This document shows positions 45,891 to 56,810 of a DNA stretch of 64,000 nucleotides, piece after piece. The stretch's first letter is position 1, and every line of letters begins with the position of its first letter. Source of the stretch: Rouxiella sp. WC2420 (GTDB lineage: Bacteria; Pseudomonadota; Gammaproteobacteria; Enterobacterales; Enterobacteriaceae); NCBI RefSeq assembly GCF_041200025.1, contig NZ_CP165628.1, forward strand, positions 4,588,001 through 4,652,000. The letters are read 5' to 3'. Made by a program: the position numbers and the translations under genes. Under the pieces are notes generated by a model, which made no database searches, was not told where the DNA came from, and was given only the letters and a program-made list of their open reading frames with translations.

Positions 45891-48706
45891 TATGCAAATT
45901 CGCGCTCTTCGCCGTCACCAGCAATGTTGGTCGCACAGCGTCCGCAAACTTCTGGGTGCGCTGCATTGTGACCGACATCAGTCGTGAAATGCCAGCAGCG
46001 TGGGCACTTCTCGCCTTCAGCTTTTTCCAGACCAATTTTCAGGCCTTTTACCAGCTCGCTGGCGATAGCCGTGTCATCTGCCGCAGACAGTGGAGCCACT
46101 TTGGCACCCGAGGTCAGCAGCACAAAGCGCAGCTCATTGCCCAGGCTGTTGAGCTTGGTAGCCAGCGCATCGTCAGCATAAAGTGTTACGGAAGCTTCCA
46201 GCGATCCGCCCAGACGTTTGTCTGCACGCGCCTGTTCCAGCACCTTGTTGACTTCGCCACGGACTTTCAGCAGCTCGGCCCAGAACTCGTCGTTCATCGG
46301 CTGGCTTTCTTCCAGACCAAACAGGCCGTCGTACCACTCTTCGGTAAACACAAACTTCTCGCGTGAACCCGGCAGGAAGCCCCAGATCTCGTCGGCAGTA
46401 AAGGACATGATCGGAGCCATCCAGCGAACCAGCGCTTCCGAAATATAGTACAGCGCGGTCTGGCAGCTGCGGCGAGCAATACCGTCGCTTTTCGCGGTGT
46501 ACTGACGATCTTTGATGATATCCAGATAGAATGAACCCATCTCGATTGAGCAGAACTGCATCAGGCGTTGCACCACGCCGTGGAAATCATAGCGATCGTA
46601 AGCAGCAACAATTTCTTCCTGTGCCGCCTTCGCACGACCCACGGCCCAGCGATCCAGCACGACCATTTCTTCCGGTTTCACCATGTGCTGCGCGGGATCG
46701 AAACCGTTAAGGTTCGCCAGCAGGAAACGCGCGGTGTTACGAATACGGCGATAAGAATCGGCTGCGCGTTTGAGGATCTCGTCAGACACCGCAATTTCGC
46801 CGGTGTAATCGGTTGAAGCCACCCACAGACGCAGGATATCGGCACCGAGCTTGTTCATCACGTCTTGCGGGCTGACGGTGTTACCGATAGATTTTGACAT
46901 CTTGCGGCCGTTGCCATCCACGGTGAAGCCGTGAGTCAGAACCTGCCTGTACGGTGCGCGGCCTTTCATCGCGGTTGAGATCATCAGCGATGACATGAAC
47001 CAGCCACGGTGTTGGTCAGAACCTTCCAGATACATATCAGGCTCTTGACCGTTGAACTCAGGGCGCGCGTCTACCACGGAGAAGCTGGTTGAACCTGAGT
47101 CGAACCACACGTCCAGAGTGTCAGGGACTTTGACGTAATCTGCGGCTTCTGCACCCAGGATTTCTTCTGGGTTGAGATCCCACCACGCCTGAATACCCTC
47201 TTCTTCAACGCGTTTTGCCACTTCTTCCATCAGCTCAAGACTGCGTGGATGAAGCTCTTCAGTGTCTTTGTGCACGAACAGAGACATAGGAACGCCCCAG
47301 GTGCGCTGACGGGAGATACACCAGTCAGGACGGTTGGCAACCATGTTTTCGATACGCGCCTGGCCCCACTCGGGGATCCACTGCACGCCTTTGATTTCTT
47401 TCAATGACTGCGCACGCAGGCCTTTCTGATCCATGCTCACGAACCACTGTGGCGTGGCGCGGAAGATGATTGGCGTTTTGTGACGCCAGCAGCACGGATA
47501 GCTATGGGTAAACTTCTCGAAATGCACCAACGCATCGTGCTCGCGCAGGATTTCGACGATGATATCGTTGGCTTTGAACACAAACTTGCCGTCCAGCGCC
47601 GGGAAGGTGCCAGGCAGGTAGCAGCCGTTCGGGCCAACAGGGTTAGCCACTTCAAGACCGTATTTCTGACCAATCACATAGTCGTCAGGACCGTGACCAG
47701 GAGCGGTATGAACAGCACCGGTACCCGCATCCAGCGTAACGTGGTCGCCAAGGATAGCCGGCACGTCGAACGCCAGGAACGGATGGTGGAAGCGCTGTAG
47801 TTCGAGATCAGCACCTTTACATTCGCCCAGCACGGTCCACTCGGTCACGCCAATGCGCTTCATCACACTGGCAACCAGCTCGGTCGCCAGAATCAGACAG
47901 CGGCCTTCGATCTGCACGAGCTGATAAGAGAATTCGGCATTCAGCGAGATCGCGCGGTTGGCCGGCATGGTCCACGGGGTGGTGGTCCAGATAACCAGAG
48001 ATACCTGACCGTTAAACGCCGTTGCGCCAAATTTGGCGGCCACTGCAGCCGAGTCAACCGCGTTAAACGCAACGTCGATAGCCGGAGAGGTTTTGTCGTA
48101 ATACTCGACTTCAGCCTCGGCCAGTGAAGAGCCACAGTCGGTACACCAGTGAACCGGCTTCGCGCCTTTCAGCAGGTGACCATTGCCGATGATTTTACCC
48201 AGCGCACGAATGATGTTGGCTTCGGTTTTGAAGTCCATGGTGCGGTAAGGGTGATCCCAGTCGCCCAGCACGCCCAGACGAATGAAGTCAGCCTTCTGAC
48301 CTTCGATTTGTTCTGCCGCGTAGGTACGGCAGGCTGCGCGGAATTCAGCAGGCGTAACTTTTTCGCCCGGCTTGCCGATCAGTTGCTCGACTTTCAGCTC
48401 GATTGGCAGACCGTGGCAATCCCAGCCTGGAACATAAGGCGAATCGTAGCCGGCCATCCCTTTAGACTTAACGATAATGTCTTTGAGAATCTTGTTAACC
48501 GAGTGACCAATATGAATGCTGCCGTTAGCATACGGAGGGCCGTCATGCAGAATAAAGGATTTTTTGCCCTTTTTGGCAGCGCGGATAATCCCGTACAGAT
48601 CCTGCTGATACCAGTTATCCAGCATGGCAGGTTCGCGCTTGGCTAAGTCGCCGCGCATCGGGAACCCTGTTTCCGGCAAGTTCAGGGTATTCTTAAAGTC
48701 ACTCAT
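45890..48706 (-). CDS. ileS: Isoleucyl-tRNA synthetase
   Basis: Class-I synthetase charging tRNA-Ile, with an editing domain against valine. The 938 residues contain HIGH at 65-68 ([11 protein letters not shown]), KMSKS near residue 603 ([12 protein letters not shown]), and a C-terminal zinc site CPRCWHF...CGRC. Same length class as E. coli IleS. The only gap in the operon is the 73 bp between ribF and ileS. Confidence 0.98.
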   Translation of the reverse strand: MSDFKNTLNLPETGFPMRGDLAKREPAMLDNWYQQDLYGIIRAAKKGKKSFILHDGPPYANGSIHIGHSVNKILKDIIVKSKGMAGYDSPYVPGWDCHGLPIELKVEQLIGKPGEKVTPAEFRAACRTYAAEQIEGQKADFIRLGVLGDWDHPYRTMDFKTEANIIRALGKIIGNGHLLKGAKPVHWCTDCGSSLAEAEVEYYDKTSPAIDVAFNAVDSAAVAAKFGATAFNGQVSLVIWTTTPWTMPANRAISLNAEFSYQLVQIEGRCLILATELVASVMKRIGVTEWTVLGECKGADLELQRFHHPFLAFDVPAILGDHVTLDAGTGAVHTAPGHGPDDYVIGQKYGLEVANPVGPNGCYLPGTFPALDGKFVFKANDIIVEILREHDALVHFEKFTHSYPCCWRHKTPIIFRATPQWFVSMDQKGLRAQSLKEIKGVQWIPEWGQARIENMVANRPDWCISRQRTWGVPMSLFVHKDTEELHPRSLELMEEVAKRVEEEGIQAWWDLNPEEILGAEAADYVKVPDTLDVWFDSGSTSFSVVDARPEFNGQEPDMYLEGSDQHRGWFMSSLMISTAMKGRAPYRQVLTHGFTVDGNGRKMSKSIGNTVSPQDVMNKLGADILRLWVASTDYTGEIAVSDEILKRAADSYRRIRNTARFLLANLNGFDPAQHMVKPEEMVVLDRWAVGRAKAAQEEIVAAYDRYDFHGVVQRLMQFCSIEMGSFYLDIIKDRQYTAKSDGIARRSCQTALYYISEALVRWMAPIMSFTADEIWGFLPGSREKFVFTEEWYDGLFGLEESQPMNDEFWAELLKVRGEVNKVLEQARADKRLGGSLEASVTLYADDALATKLNSLGNELRFVLLTSGAKVAPLSAADDTAIASELVKGLKIGLEKAEGEKCPRCWHFTTDVGHNAAHPEVCGRCATNIAGDGEEREFA

Positions 48707-48779
48707 AAGATTCTCGGTTCCGTTTTTCGGCTAAAAGCCGGGCTACAAATGCAAATGTGTATTGCGCTATTTTTTTAGC

Positions 48780-49715
48780 TCAAGAATGTTTCAGCCCAAA
48801 AAATTTCCGGGCTGTTTGCTCGTCGTTGGCAATCTGTTGCTTTAACGCATCGAGCGATGAAAAACGTTGTTCGTCGCGTAATTTCACGCGGAGCACCACG
48901 TCAATGTGGCGCCCGTATAGATCTAATGTGGTGTCGAGCAGGTGAACTTCCAACTGCTTGCGGACACCATTCACTGTTGGTCTGGTACCAATGTTGGCTA
49001 CGCCAGGCAGCGGGTCGGGACCAAGCCCAACCACCTCAACTGCATAAACGCCTTTGACCGGGCTGACCAGGCGCTTGAGCGGCACATTAGCGGTTGGAAA
49101 ACCGATGGTGCGACCCAGTTTGTCGCCGTGCACCACCCTTCCCGAAATACAGAAAGGATGACCAAGCAGGTTTTCCGCCAGCGCCAGCTCGTTGTCACGC
49201 AGTGCGTCACGGATGGCAGTGCTGCTAATCCGATGGCCACCCTCGCGGAAGGTCTGGGTGCTGACGATGTCAAAACCATATTCCTCACTGGCACTAAGCA
49301 GCAGTGTGAAATCGCCGAGACGTGCCGCACCGAAGCGGAAATCGTCGCCGACGGTAAGAAATTTGACACCCAGTTTTTCGACCAGCAGTTGCGCAACAAA
49401 TGCCTGGGCACTGTTCGCGGCAAAACGCGGATCGAATTTAACCACCAACAGATAGTCTATCCCGCACTCGGCGAGATACTTGGCCTTGTCACGCAAGTTG
49501 GTCAAGCGTGCCGGGGCCTTGTCTCCAGCAAAAAGCTCAAGAGGCTGAGGTTCGAAAATCATAACCATGACCGGTAAACCCAGGCGGCGACCTTCCAGCT
49601 TCAACTGTTCGATCAAGGCCTGATGGCCACGGTGTACACCGTCAAAATTACCAATAGTAAGGACGCACCCGTGGTGACGTGCCTGAATATTGTGTATCCC
49701 GCGAATTAGCTCCAT
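48780..49715 (-). CDS. ribF: Bifunctional riboflavin kinase / FAD synthetase
   Basis: Converts riboflavin to FMN and then FAD. In 311 residues the N-terminal adenylyltransferase domain has IGNFDGVHRGHQ near residue 22 and the C-terminal riboflavin-kinase domain has KLGRTIGFPTANV and DLYGRHIDVV. First gene of the operon, divergent from rpsT. Confidence 0.96.
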   Translation of the reverse strand: MELIRGIHNIQARHHGCVLTIGNFDGVHRGHQALIEQLKLEGRRLGLPVMVMIFEPQPLELFAGDKAPARLTNLRDKAKYLAECGIDYLLVVKFDPRFAANSAQAFVAQLLVEKLGVKFLTVGDDFRFGAARLGDFTLLLSASEEYGFDIVSTQTFREGGHRISSTAIRDALRDNELALAENLLGHPFCISGRVVHGDKLGRTIGFPTANVPLKRLVSPVKGVYAVEVVGLGPDPLPGVANIGTRPTVNGVRKQLEVHLLDTTLDLYGRHIDVVLRVKLRDEQRFSSLDALKQQIANDEQTARKFFGLKHS

Positions 49716-49761
49716 AACAGGCTCAAATCCATAGCTGGCTCAAAACAGAGGAAATCGGCGG

Positions 49762-49790
49762 ATTATACCTTGTACAGCCCATAAGGTTAA
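49762..49790 (-). promoter_or_regulatory. ribF operon promoter
   Basis: On the minus strand a perfect -10 TATAAT (49762-49767) with -35 TTAACC (49785-49790) and 17-bp spacing, about 47 bp upstream of ribF. Confidence 0.75.
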
Positions 49791-50126
49791 CCAGCGATTA
49801 GTGGGATCGCAGGATTCTCTCATCGATAACATAGTTTTTTTGGTATCGGGGCGACTTGGCCGGAGATTATCTCTATACTCGGCGTGGTAAAACAGTGAGG
49901 CCTCATCGAAACCCCGTTTTCGTCAATCCTTTCTGTTTTCTCAAAAAAACTCAGCATTAACAATCTCTGTTGGAAGAATAATCACTTCTCGACCGAATTT
50001 TATTGCTATGGGCTGTATTCTGCGGCTGGAAGCTGTTAAAATCCTGCGCCATCACAACGTAACAAGCGTCGCTTGTAGTTCGGATGAAGTTCGAGCGTTA
50101 AAACGGCGCTTATTTGCACAAATCCG
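49791..50126. other. ribF-rpsT divergent spacer
   Basis: About 336 bp without a gene. In E. coli rpsT has two promoters; the distal one is expected in this stretch but was not resolved. Confidence 0.45.
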
Positions 50127-50155
50127 TTGACAAAAGAAGTCCGAAAAGGCATATT
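50127..50155 (+). promoter_or_regulatory. rpsT proximal promoter
   Basis: Perfect -35 TTGACA (50127-50132) and -10 CATATT (50150-50155) with 17-bp spacing, giving a leader of about 45 nt before the rpsT start. Confidence 0.8.
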
Positions 50156-50204
50156 CCTCGGCCTTCGAATTGTCCTCAATAGAAAAATATTTGGGAGTTG
50201 GACC

Positions 50205-50465
50205 TTGGCTAACATCAAATCAGCTAAGAAACGCGCCGTACAATCAGAAAAACGCCGTCAGCATAACGCTAGCCGTCGTTCAATGATGCGTACCTTTATC
50301 AAAAAGGTACACGCGGCTATTGCAGCTGGTGACAAAGAAGCTGCACAAAATGCATTCAACGCAATGCAACCAATTGTGGACCGTCAAGCTTGTAAAGGTT
50401 TGATCCACAAGAACAAAGCTGCGCGTCATAAGTCAAACCTGACTGCGCAAATCAACGCTCTGTAA
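50205..50465 (+). CDS. rpsT: 30S ribosomal protein S20
   Basis: Primary 16S rRNA-binding protein of the small subunit. The frame starting at TTG 50205 gives 86 residues beginning with the S20 sequence [20 protein letters not shown]; an ATG-like longer reading upstream would add unrelated residues. GGGAG sits 7 bp before the TTG. E. coli rpsT also uses UUG, which is part of its translational autoregulation. The C terminus ends INAL, one residue shorter than E. coli INKLA. Confidence 0.97.
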   Translation: MANIKSAKKRAVQSEKRRQHNASRRSMMRTFIKKVHAAIAAGDKEAAQNAFNAMQPIVDRQACKGLIHKNKAARHKSNLTAQINAL

Positions 50466-50492
50466 TTTTTTACAGTTTGTTGAGAGCTTGAT

Positions 50493-50520
50493 AAAAAAAC
50501 CGGCGCGAGCCGGTTTTTTT
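50493..50520 (+). terminator. rpsT / nhaA shared terminator
   Basis: Stem A7-CCGGC / GCCGG-T7 with loop GCGA, between convergent genes, A and T runs on both sides. Confidence 0.93.
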
Positions 50521-50548
50521 ATATCTAAATTTCTGTGCGACTCTATTT

Positions 50549-51715
50549 TCAGAGCGCTTTTTTAGGCAATACCCGCCCCAGCAGTAAATAGCCTATCACT
50601 GCCGACAGCACCGATCCGATTAAAATACCTATCTTGGCATAAATCATCATTGACGCATCCGCATCACCAAACGCCAGCGATCCCAAAAAAATCGACATGG
50701 TGAAACCAATACCACACAGCACTGAAACTGCCGAAATTTGCTTGAAGTTGATGCCCGGTGGCAAACGAGTGATCTTTAATTTCATCGACACCCAGCAAAA
50801 CAGCATGATGCCGATTGGTTTTCCGAGCAATAATCCTGCGGCAATGCCCATCGGCAGCAGTGAAAACACGTCTTCTCCCGTGACTCCCTGCAGCGATACA
50901 CCGGCATTGGCAAAGGCAAAAATGGGTAGGATAAGCCAGGCAACCCACGGATGAATACCGTGCTCAACACGCCGCGCAGGGGACTTACCTTCCGTTTTTA
51001 ACGGGATCAGGAAACCCAGTATCACACCGGCCAAAGTGGCGTGAACACCCGATTTCAGAACACAAACCCACAGGAAAATACCCAGCACCACGTAAGGCGT
51101 TAGCTTCGTTACGCCGCGCCAGTTAAGCCAGGCCAGGGCTGCAATTGCCAGCACAGACAGTATTAAAGCGGTAACAGAGACATCGTGACTGAAAAAAGCC
51201 GCGATTATTATGATCGCGCCGAGATCGTCGATAATTGCCAGCGCCAGTAAAAAAACCTTTAGACTGGTAGGCACTCGTGACCCTAGCAACGCCATCACGC
51301 CTAATGCAAAAGCGATATCAGTCGCTGCAGGAATAGCCCAGCCCTGACGTGCAACCTCGTCACCGCCGTTAAAGCATAGGTAAAACAGCACCGGAACCAG
51401 CATACCGCCTAGCGCAGCAATGGCTGGAAACAGTGCCTGTTCTCGACTCGACAGCGCACCTTCGAGTAATTCGCGCTTTACCTCCAACCCGACCATCAGG
51501 AAGAAGATCGCCATCAGCCCGTCGTTAATCCATAACAGCAGCGGTTTGTTCAAACCAAACTGCCCGATGCTCAAGGCGACCGGCGAATTGAGGAAATCGA
51601 GGTAAATACCACTTAACGAGGTGTTCGCCATGATCAAGGCGATGACAGCAGCCACAATCAAGACAATTCCGCCCGACGCTTCCATACGTAAGAACTGACG
51701 AATCAGGTTTGTCAC
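50549..51715 (-). CDS. nhaA: Sodium/proton antiporter NhaA
   Basis: Inner-membrane Na+/H+ antiporter for salt and alkaline tolerance. Start at GTG 51715 with AAGGAG upstream gives 388 residues, the E. coli length; 51757 would add 14 residues. The functional residues fall at the E. coli numbers: Asp133, Asp163/Asp164 in AIIDDLGA, and the pH-sensing His225 in SGVHATL. The regulator gene nhaR that follows nhaA in E. coli is missing here. Confidence 0.97.
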   Translation of the reverse strand: MTNLIRQFLRMEASGGIVLIVAAVIALIMANTSLSGIYLDFLNSPVALSIGQFGLNKPLLLWINDGLMAIFFLMVGLEVKRELLEGALSSREQALFPAIAALGGMLVPVLFYLCFNGGDEVARQGWAIPAATDIAFALGVMALLGSRVPTSLKVFLLALAIIDDLGAIIIIAAFFSHDVSVTALILSVLAIAALAWLNWRGVTKLTPYVVLGIFLWVCVLKSGVHATLAGVILGFLIPLKTEGKSPARRVEHGIHPWVAWLILPIFAFANAGVSLQGVTGEDVFSLLPMGIAAGLLLGKPIGIMLFCWVSMKLKITRLPPGINFKQISAVSVLCGIGFTMSIFLGSLAFGDADASMMIYAKIGILIGSVLSAVIGYLLLGRVLPKKAL

Positions 51716-51842
51716 TTTTCTACACTCCTTTAAAAGCTGTCTGTGGAAATAATGCACAGAGTCAGTGAGGAAGTGTACTCAGATGTGGTCGCAGGAAAAA
51801 GGCGTTTATGCCGAGGGTGGTTCCAAAATGCGAGACAAATAA

Positions 51843-51870
51843 AAATCCCCGACTTTTCAGCCAGGGATTT
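51843..51870 (-). terminator. dnaKJ operon terminator
   Basis: On the minus strand AAATCCC / GGGATTT with a 14-base loop, then TTATTT, 28 bp after the dnaJ stop. Confidence 0.8.
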
Positions 51871-51897
51871 CATTATTTCTTGCGAGCTCTGCCGAAC

Positions 51898-53037
51898 TTA
51901 ACGGGTCAGGTCGTCAAAAAACTTTTTCACGCCGTCCAGGAAGCTCTTGGAACGCGGGCTGTTTTTCTCGCCCGATGCACCGCCAAAGCTTTCTTCCAGA
52001 TCGCGAAGCAGCTGTTTTTGCTTATCGTTCAGGCTAACCGGAGTTTCAACCACTACGCGACAAAGCAAGTCACCCTGTGCGCCACCACGAACGGATTTCA
52101 CGCCGCGACTGCGCATGCGGAACACTTTGCCGGTCTGCGTTTCAGAAGGAATTTTCAGCTTCACGCGACCATCGAGCGTTGGCACTTCAATCTCGCCGCC
52201 CAGCGCCGCCATGGCGAAGTTGATTGGCACTTCACAATACAGGTTGTTGTCTTCGCGCTGGAAAATCTTGTGCGCCTTGACCTGAACCTGAACGTACAAA
52301 TCGCCTGCTGGTGCACCCTGCTCGCCCGCTTCTCCTTCGCCTTCGAGACGAATACGGTCGCCGGTATCAACACCGGCCGGGATTTTCACCGACAGCGTCT
52401 TGGCTCGCTCTACGCGGCCATGGCCGTGGCATTTGCTGCAAGGATCTTTAATGATGTTGCCGCGACCCTGACAAGTCGGACACGCCTGCTGTACGGTAAA
52501 GAAGCCTTGGCGCATCTGCACCTGGCCCTGACCGTGACAGGTTGGACAAGTTACCGGCTTGCTGCCCGCTTTCGCACCGCTGCCGTGGCAAACGTCACAC
52601 TCTTCCAGAGTAGGAATACGAATTTCTTTGGTTACGCCACGAACCGCCTCTTCAAGAGTCAGGTCCATGTTATAGCGCAGGTCTGAACCACGGCTCGCGC
52701 GTTGACGACGGCCGCCACCAAAGATATCGCCAAAGACGTCACCAAAGATGTCGCTGAAGTCTGCACCGCCGCCGCCGCCGTAACCACCACCACCGCCACC
52801 CATGCCGCCCTGTTCGAAGGCTGCGTGACCGTATTGATCATAGGCCGCACGCTTTTGCGCGTCGGTCAGAATTTCATAAGCTTCTTTGATTTCTTTAAAT
52901 TTGCTTTCGGATTCTTTATCGCCCTGATTGCGGTCAGGGTGATGTTTCATCGCCAGGCGCTTATAAGCCTTTTTGATTTCGCGCTCGTCCGCTGTTTTGG
53001 AGACGCCCAAAATCTCATAGTAGTCTTGCTTCGCCAT
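51898..53037 (-). CDS. dnaJ: Chaperone DnaJ
   Basis: Hsp40 co-chaperone that stimulates DnaK ATPase. ATG 53037 gives 379 residues: J domain with HHPD near residue 33, a Gly-rich linker ([15 protein letters not shown]), four zinc-binding CxxCxGxG repeats ([32 protein letters not shown]), and C-terminal substrate domains. A reading from 53127 would add a non-conserved leader. GAGGG lies 9 bp before the start. Confidence 0.97.
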   Translation of the reverse strand: MAKQDYYEILGVSKTADEREIKKAYKRLAMKHHPDRNQGDKESESKFKEIKEAYEILTDAQKRAAYDQYGHAAFEQGGMGGGGGGYGGGGGADFSDIFGDVFGDIFGGGRRQRASRGSDLRYNMDLTLEEAVRGVTKEIRIPTLEECDVCHGSGAKAGSKPVTCPTCHGQGQVQMRQGFFTVQQACPTCQGRGNIIKDPCSKCHGHGRVERAKTLSVKIPAGVDTGDRIRLEGEGEAGEQGAPAGDLYVQVQVKAHKIFQREDNNLYCEVPINFAMAALGGEIEVPTLDGRVKLKIPSETQTGKVFRMRSRGVKSVRGGAQGDLLCRVVVETPVSLNDKQKQLLRDLEESFGGASGEKNSPRSKSFLDGVKKFFDDLTR

Positions 53038-53063
53038 GCTTTTGCTACCCTCAACATGCGTGC

Positions 53064-53091
53064 ACGGGCGCAGAGTTACCTCGACGCCCGT
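53064..53091 (-). other. Hairpin in the dnaK-dnaJ spacer
   Basis: Perfect 7-bp GC-rich stem ACGGGCG / CGCCCGT with a 14-base loop, ending about 26 bp upstream of the dnaJ start. The dnaK-dnaJ spacer is 218 bp, longer than the roughly 90 bp I recall for E. coli. There is no T run, so it is not a terminator; it may affect processing or relative expression. Confidence 0.5.
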
Positions 53092-53255
53092 ACTGGTTAT
53101 CAATATTCCCCTAACCCTTCGAAACACAGACAGTTTTAGCTGCGCTCACTCACTCAGGTTACTTACCGATGCAAGCTCCTGAAGTGAGTTCACTTGCCGC
53201 CTACCTGTATCTCAAAAGCTTTCGGGGACGTATCGATTACTTTGCCTCAAGGGCA

Positions 53256-55157
53256 TTATTTTTTGTCTTTAACTTCTTCGAATTCAGCGTCGACTACGTC
53301 GTCATCTTTCTCGGCGCTGGCATCACCGCCTTCGGCCTGAGCCTGCTGCTGTGCCATTTCCATCAGCTTGCCAGAAACCTGGACCAGAGCCTGGGTTTTA
53401 GCTTCGATGTCGGCTTTGTCTTCGCCTTTCGCTGCAACTTCCAGCGCTTTCAGAGCGTCTTCGATAGCAGTTTTGTCTTCAGCTGGCAGTTTGTCACCGG
53501 CTTCTTCCAATTGCTTGTGCGTACCGTGAATCAAATGGTCAGCCTGGTTACGGGTCTGAACCAGCTCTTCGAATTTACGGTCAGACTCGGCGTTAGCTTC
53601 CGCGTCGTTAACCATTTTCTGGATTTCTTCTTCGCTCAGACCAGAAGATGCCTTGATGGTGATCTTCTGCTCGCGACCAGTATTTTTGTCTTTGGCAGAC
53701 ACGTGCAGGATACCATCGGCGTCCAGGTCGAAAGTAACTTCGATCTGAGCCATGCCGCGTGGCGCTGCCTGAATACCATCAAGGTTGAACTGACCCAGCG
53801 ATTTGTTATCGGCTGTACGCTTACGCTCACCCTGCACCACGTGAATGGTCACCGCAGACTGGTTGTCTTCAGCGGTAGAGAACACTTGGCTGTGTTTAGT
53901 CGGGATGGTGGTGTTCTTGGTGATCAGCGGAGTCATCACGCCGCCCATGGTTTCGATACCCAGGGACAGTGGAGTCACGTCGAGCAACAGAACGTCTTTA
54001 ACTTCACCAGACAACACGCCGCCCTGAACCGCAGCACCGATGGCCACTGCTTCATCCGGGTTAACGTCTTTACGTGGTTCTTTACCGAAGAAGTCAGCAA
54101 CTTTCTTCTGAACCATTGGCATACGAGTCTGACCACCAACCAGGATCACGTCCTGGATGTCGGAAACGCTCAGGCCTGCATCTTTCAGTGCAACTTTCAG
54201 TGGCTCGATAGAACGGGCAACCAGGTCTTCAACCAGAGATTCCAGTTTTGCACGGGTTACTTTGATGTTCATGTGTTTCGGGCCGCTGCCGTCAGCAGTG
54301 ATGTATGGCAGGTTAACGTCTGTCTGTTGTGCAGAAGACAGCTCGATTTTAGCCTTCTCTGCCGCTTCTTTCAGACGCTGCATTGCCAGCGGATCGTTAC
54401 GCAGATCCATACCTTGGTCTTTCTTGAATTCTTCAACCAGATAGTTGATCAGACGGCTGTCGAAATCTTCACCACCGAGGTGAGTGTCACCGTTGGTAGA
54501 CAGAACTTCGAAGGTTTTCTCGCCATCAACTTCGTCGATTTCGATGATAGAGATATCGAAAGTACCACCACCCAGGTCGTATACCGCAATAGTACGGTTA
54601 CCGACTTCGCGATCCAGGCCGTAAGCCAGCGCTGCTGCGGTAGGTTCGTTGATAATACGTTTTACTTCCAGACCTGCGATACGGCCGGCGTCTTTAGTTG
54701 CCTGACGCTGTGCATCGTTAAAGTATGCAGGTACGGTGATAACAGCTTCAGTTACTGGCTCGCCCAGGTAATCTTCGGCAGTTTTCTTCATTTTCTTCAA
54801 CACTTCGGCAGAGATCTGCGGAGGTGCGATTTTTTGGCCTTTAACGTCGATCCAGGCGTCACCGTTGTCAGCGCCAACGATGCTATAAGGCATGATGCCT
54901 TTATCGCGCTGAACTTCTTCGTCCTGGAAACGACGACCGATCAGACGCTTGATAGCAAACAGCGTGTTTTGCGGGTTAGTGACTGCCTGACGCTTAGCAG
55001 GTTGGCCAACCAGGATCTCACCATCCTGTGCGTAAGCAATGATTGAAGGTGTAGTACGATCCCCTTCGGCGTTTTCGAGCACACGAGCCTTGGTGCCGTC
55101 CATGATCGCTACACAAGAGTTGGTTGTACCCAGGTCGATCCCAATAATTCTACCCAT
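53256..55157 (-). CDS. dnaK: Chaperone DnaK (Hsp70)
   Basis: ATP-dependent chaperone and negative regulator of sigma-32. The 633 residues (638 in E. coli) hold the Hsp70 signatures [24 protein letters not shown] and [17 protein letters not shown] in the ATPase domain, the linker [13 protein letters not shown] near residue 390, and a helical lid ending in the acidic [14 protein letters not shown] tail. First gene of the dnaKJ operon. Confidence 0.98.
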   Translation of the reverse strand: MGRIIGIDLGTTNSCVAIMDGTKARVLENAEGDRTTPSIIAYAQDGEILVGQPAKRQAVTNPQNTLFAIKRLIGRRFQDEEVQRDKGIMPYSIVGADNGDAWIDVKGQKIAPPQISAEVLKKMKKTAEDYLGEPVTEAVITVPAYFNDAQRQATKDAGRIAGLEVKRIINEPTAAALAYGLDREVGNRTIAVYDLGGGTFDISIIEIDEVDGEKTFEVLSTNGDTHLGGEDFDSRLINYLVEEFKKDQGMDLRNDPLAMQRLKEAAEKAKIELSSAQQTDVNLPYITADGSGPKHMNIKVTRAKLESLVEDLVARSIEPLKVALKDAGLSVSDIQDVILVGGQTRMPMVQKKVADFFGKEPRKDVNPDEAVAIGAAVQGGVLSGEVKDVLLLDVTPLSLGIETMGGVMTPLITKNTTIPTKHSQVFSTAEDNQSAVTIHVVQGERKRTADNKSLGQFNLDGIQAAPRGMAQIEVTFDLDADGILHVSAKDKNTGREQKITIKASSGLSEEEIQKMVNDAEANAESDRKFEELVQTRNQADHLIHGTHKQLEEAGDKLPAEDKTAIEDALKALEVAAKGEDKADIEAKTQALVQVSGKLMEMAQQQAQAEGGDASAEKDDDVVDAEFEEVKDKK

Positions 55158-55204
55158 CTAAAACGTCTCCACTAAAATTCATTATTCGTTGAGGTTGTTA
55201 CTCT

Positions 55205-55232
55205 ATATGCGGACGGTTTTTTTCATTTCAAC
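55205..55232 (-). promoter_or_regulatory. Second sigma-32 promoter of dnaK (P2-like)
   Basis: On the minus strand -35 GTTGAAA (55226-55232), 13 bp, then CCGCATAT (55205-55212), close to the sigma-32 -10 consensus CCCCATNT. Placed like E. coli dnaK P2. Confidence 0.65.
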
Positions 55233-55278
55233 TGTCCGATATTGCTTTCATCAGCGGTAACAACTGCGGTTGAGAATA

Positions 55279-55306
55279 AGATGGGGTCATGTAACGCAGC
55301 ATCAAG
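55279..55306 (-). promoter_or_regulatory. Sigma-32 heat-shock promoter of dnaK (P1)
   Basis: On the minus strand -35 CTTGATG (55300-55306), 13 bp, then CCCCATCT (55279-55286), matching the sigma-32 consensus and E. coli dnaK P1 closely. Confidence 0.88.
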
Positions 55307-55370
55307 GGCAACAACAAAAAAAATTTTGTGTTTATTGCCCTTTTAGATCAATTTTGAGCGATTACGTTGA

Positions 55371-56693
55371 TTATTGTCCGCCGGAAAGAGAGTCAGCCAG
55401 CCGGGTTTCGATGATTGACTCATTATTAAGGTCACGATTGAGATACAAACCTAGCCCCAGTCCGATCACCGCCAAGGCCATAACATAGTAGCAAGGAGCC
55501 ATTGGCGTGATGCGGGTGATCATGGTGACAAAAATCGGTGTCAGGCCACCAAAAATCGCGTAGGACAAATTGTATGAGAACGAGATGCCGGTAAAACGCA
55601 CCTCTGCCGGGAAAGCCCGTACCATCACAAAAGGCACCGCCCCGACTACGCCAATGCTGAATCCGGTCAGGGTATACATTGGTTTTAGCCAGCTGCTGTC
55701 AATCGCTACTGTGTGGTAAAACGCCCAACTGCAGAGGCCAAAAAATACGCTGCCAATAATAAAGGTCTTACTCGATCCAATGCGGTCAACCACCCAGCCC
55801 GCGCAAATACAGCCAAACAGCAACGCGATGGTTGCCATACTGTTAGCCTGCAAGGTCAGCGCCGCGGGGATCCCCAGCTGTTTTTGCAGGTAGGTTGGTG
55901 TCATCAAAATCACCACCACGATGCACGCCGACAGCAGCCAGGTCATCAGCATAGAAACCACAATTTCTTTCTTGTGATCGCGGATCACTGATTTTATCGG
56001 CATCCCTTCTGCCAGCACCTTATGCGATTTCATCTCGATAAAGATGGGCGTTTCCTGCAACCAGCGACGTAAATACAGCGCGATAAAACCAAAGATCCCG
56101 CCAATAAAGAACGGAATGCGCCAGCCGCCGTGTGCAATAGAAGACGCGGGCAACAGCGTATTTATCAATGTCGCAACCAGTGAACCGAGCAAAATCCCCA
56201 TTGTCAGTCCGGCGGTTAGCGTTCCACAGGCGAAGCCAATGCGTTTGCGCGGCACGTGTTCGGCGACAAACACCCAGGCGCCCGGCACTTCTCCGCCTAT
56301 CGCAGCCCCCTGCAAAAGACGCATCAGCAGCAGTAATAATGGAGCCGCGATGCCGATAGAGGAATAGGTAGGCAACAGACCAATCGCCAACGTGGGCAAA
56401 GCCATTAATAAAATACTAAGGCTAAACATACGCTTACGGCCAACCAGATCGCCAAAGTGCGCCATCACAATACCGCCCAGCGGGCGTGCTAGATAACCGG
56501 CTGCAAAAATGCCGAAAGTTTGCACCTGACGCAGCCAGTCCGGCATTGAAGCAGGGAAAAACAGTTCGCCAATCGTCGCCGCGAAGAAGACAAAGATGAT
56601 GAAGTCGTAGAATTCCAGAGCGCCGCCTAATGCAGCGAGGGAGAGGGTTTTGTAATCCTGCCGGTTCAGCCGGCGATTATTGTCGTGTTGCAT
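55371..56693 (-). CDS. MFS transporter, metabolite:H+ symporter type
   Basis: Twelve-segment major-facilitator carrier of the MHS subfamily (relatives ProP, KgtP, ShiA), which takes up organic acids or osmolytes with protons. In 440 residues the subfamily mark GALEFYDF lies near residue 24 and the loop-2/3 motif is HFGDLVGRKRM; FPAEVRFTGISFSYNL in the C-terminal half is also typical. The substrate cannot be told. It occupies the dnaK-mog interval, where E. coli has satP and small genes; monocistronic. Confidence 0.88.
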   Translation of the reverse strand: MQHDNNRRLNRQDYKTLSLAALGGALEFYDFIIFVFFAATIGELFFPASMPDWLRQVQTFGIFAAGYLARPLGGIVMAHFGDLVGRKRMFSLSILLMALPTLAIGLLPTYSSIGIAAPLLLLLMRLLQGAAIGGEVPGAWVFVAEHVPRKRIGFACGTLTAGLTMGILLGSLVATLINTLLPASSIAHGGWRIPFFIGGIFGFIALYLRRWLQETPIFIEMKSHKVLAEGMPIKSVIRDHKKEIVVSMLMTWLLSACIVVVILMTPTYLQKQLGIPAALTLQANSMATIALLFGCICAGWVVDRIGSSKTFIIGSVFFGLCSWAFYHTVAIDSSWLKPMYTLTGFSIGVVGAVPFVMVRAFPAEVRFTGISFSYNLSYAIFGGLTPIFVTMITRITPMAPCYYVMALAVIGLGLGLYLNRDLNNESIIETRLADSLSGGQ

Positions 56694-56810
56694 AAGATAC
56701 CTGGAGCACCGAGTTGAGGTAAAAAATTGCCGCGCTATGTAAAGTAAACATTACTATAATCGGCAATTAATTTACACACCACTGCCCTCGGATCTTATCG
56801 CAGAAAAACG

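Noticed and set aside
51808-52686. A 292-codon plus-strand frame antisense to dnaJ
   Set aside because: Shadow of dnaJ in reverse; no independent signals.
53169-55046. A 625-codon open frame on the plus strand antisense to dnaK
   Set aside because: It is the shadow of dnaK's codon bias: antisense long frames over dnaK are a known artefact. It has no ribosome-binding site of note and is Phe/Val-rich with no recognisable domain.
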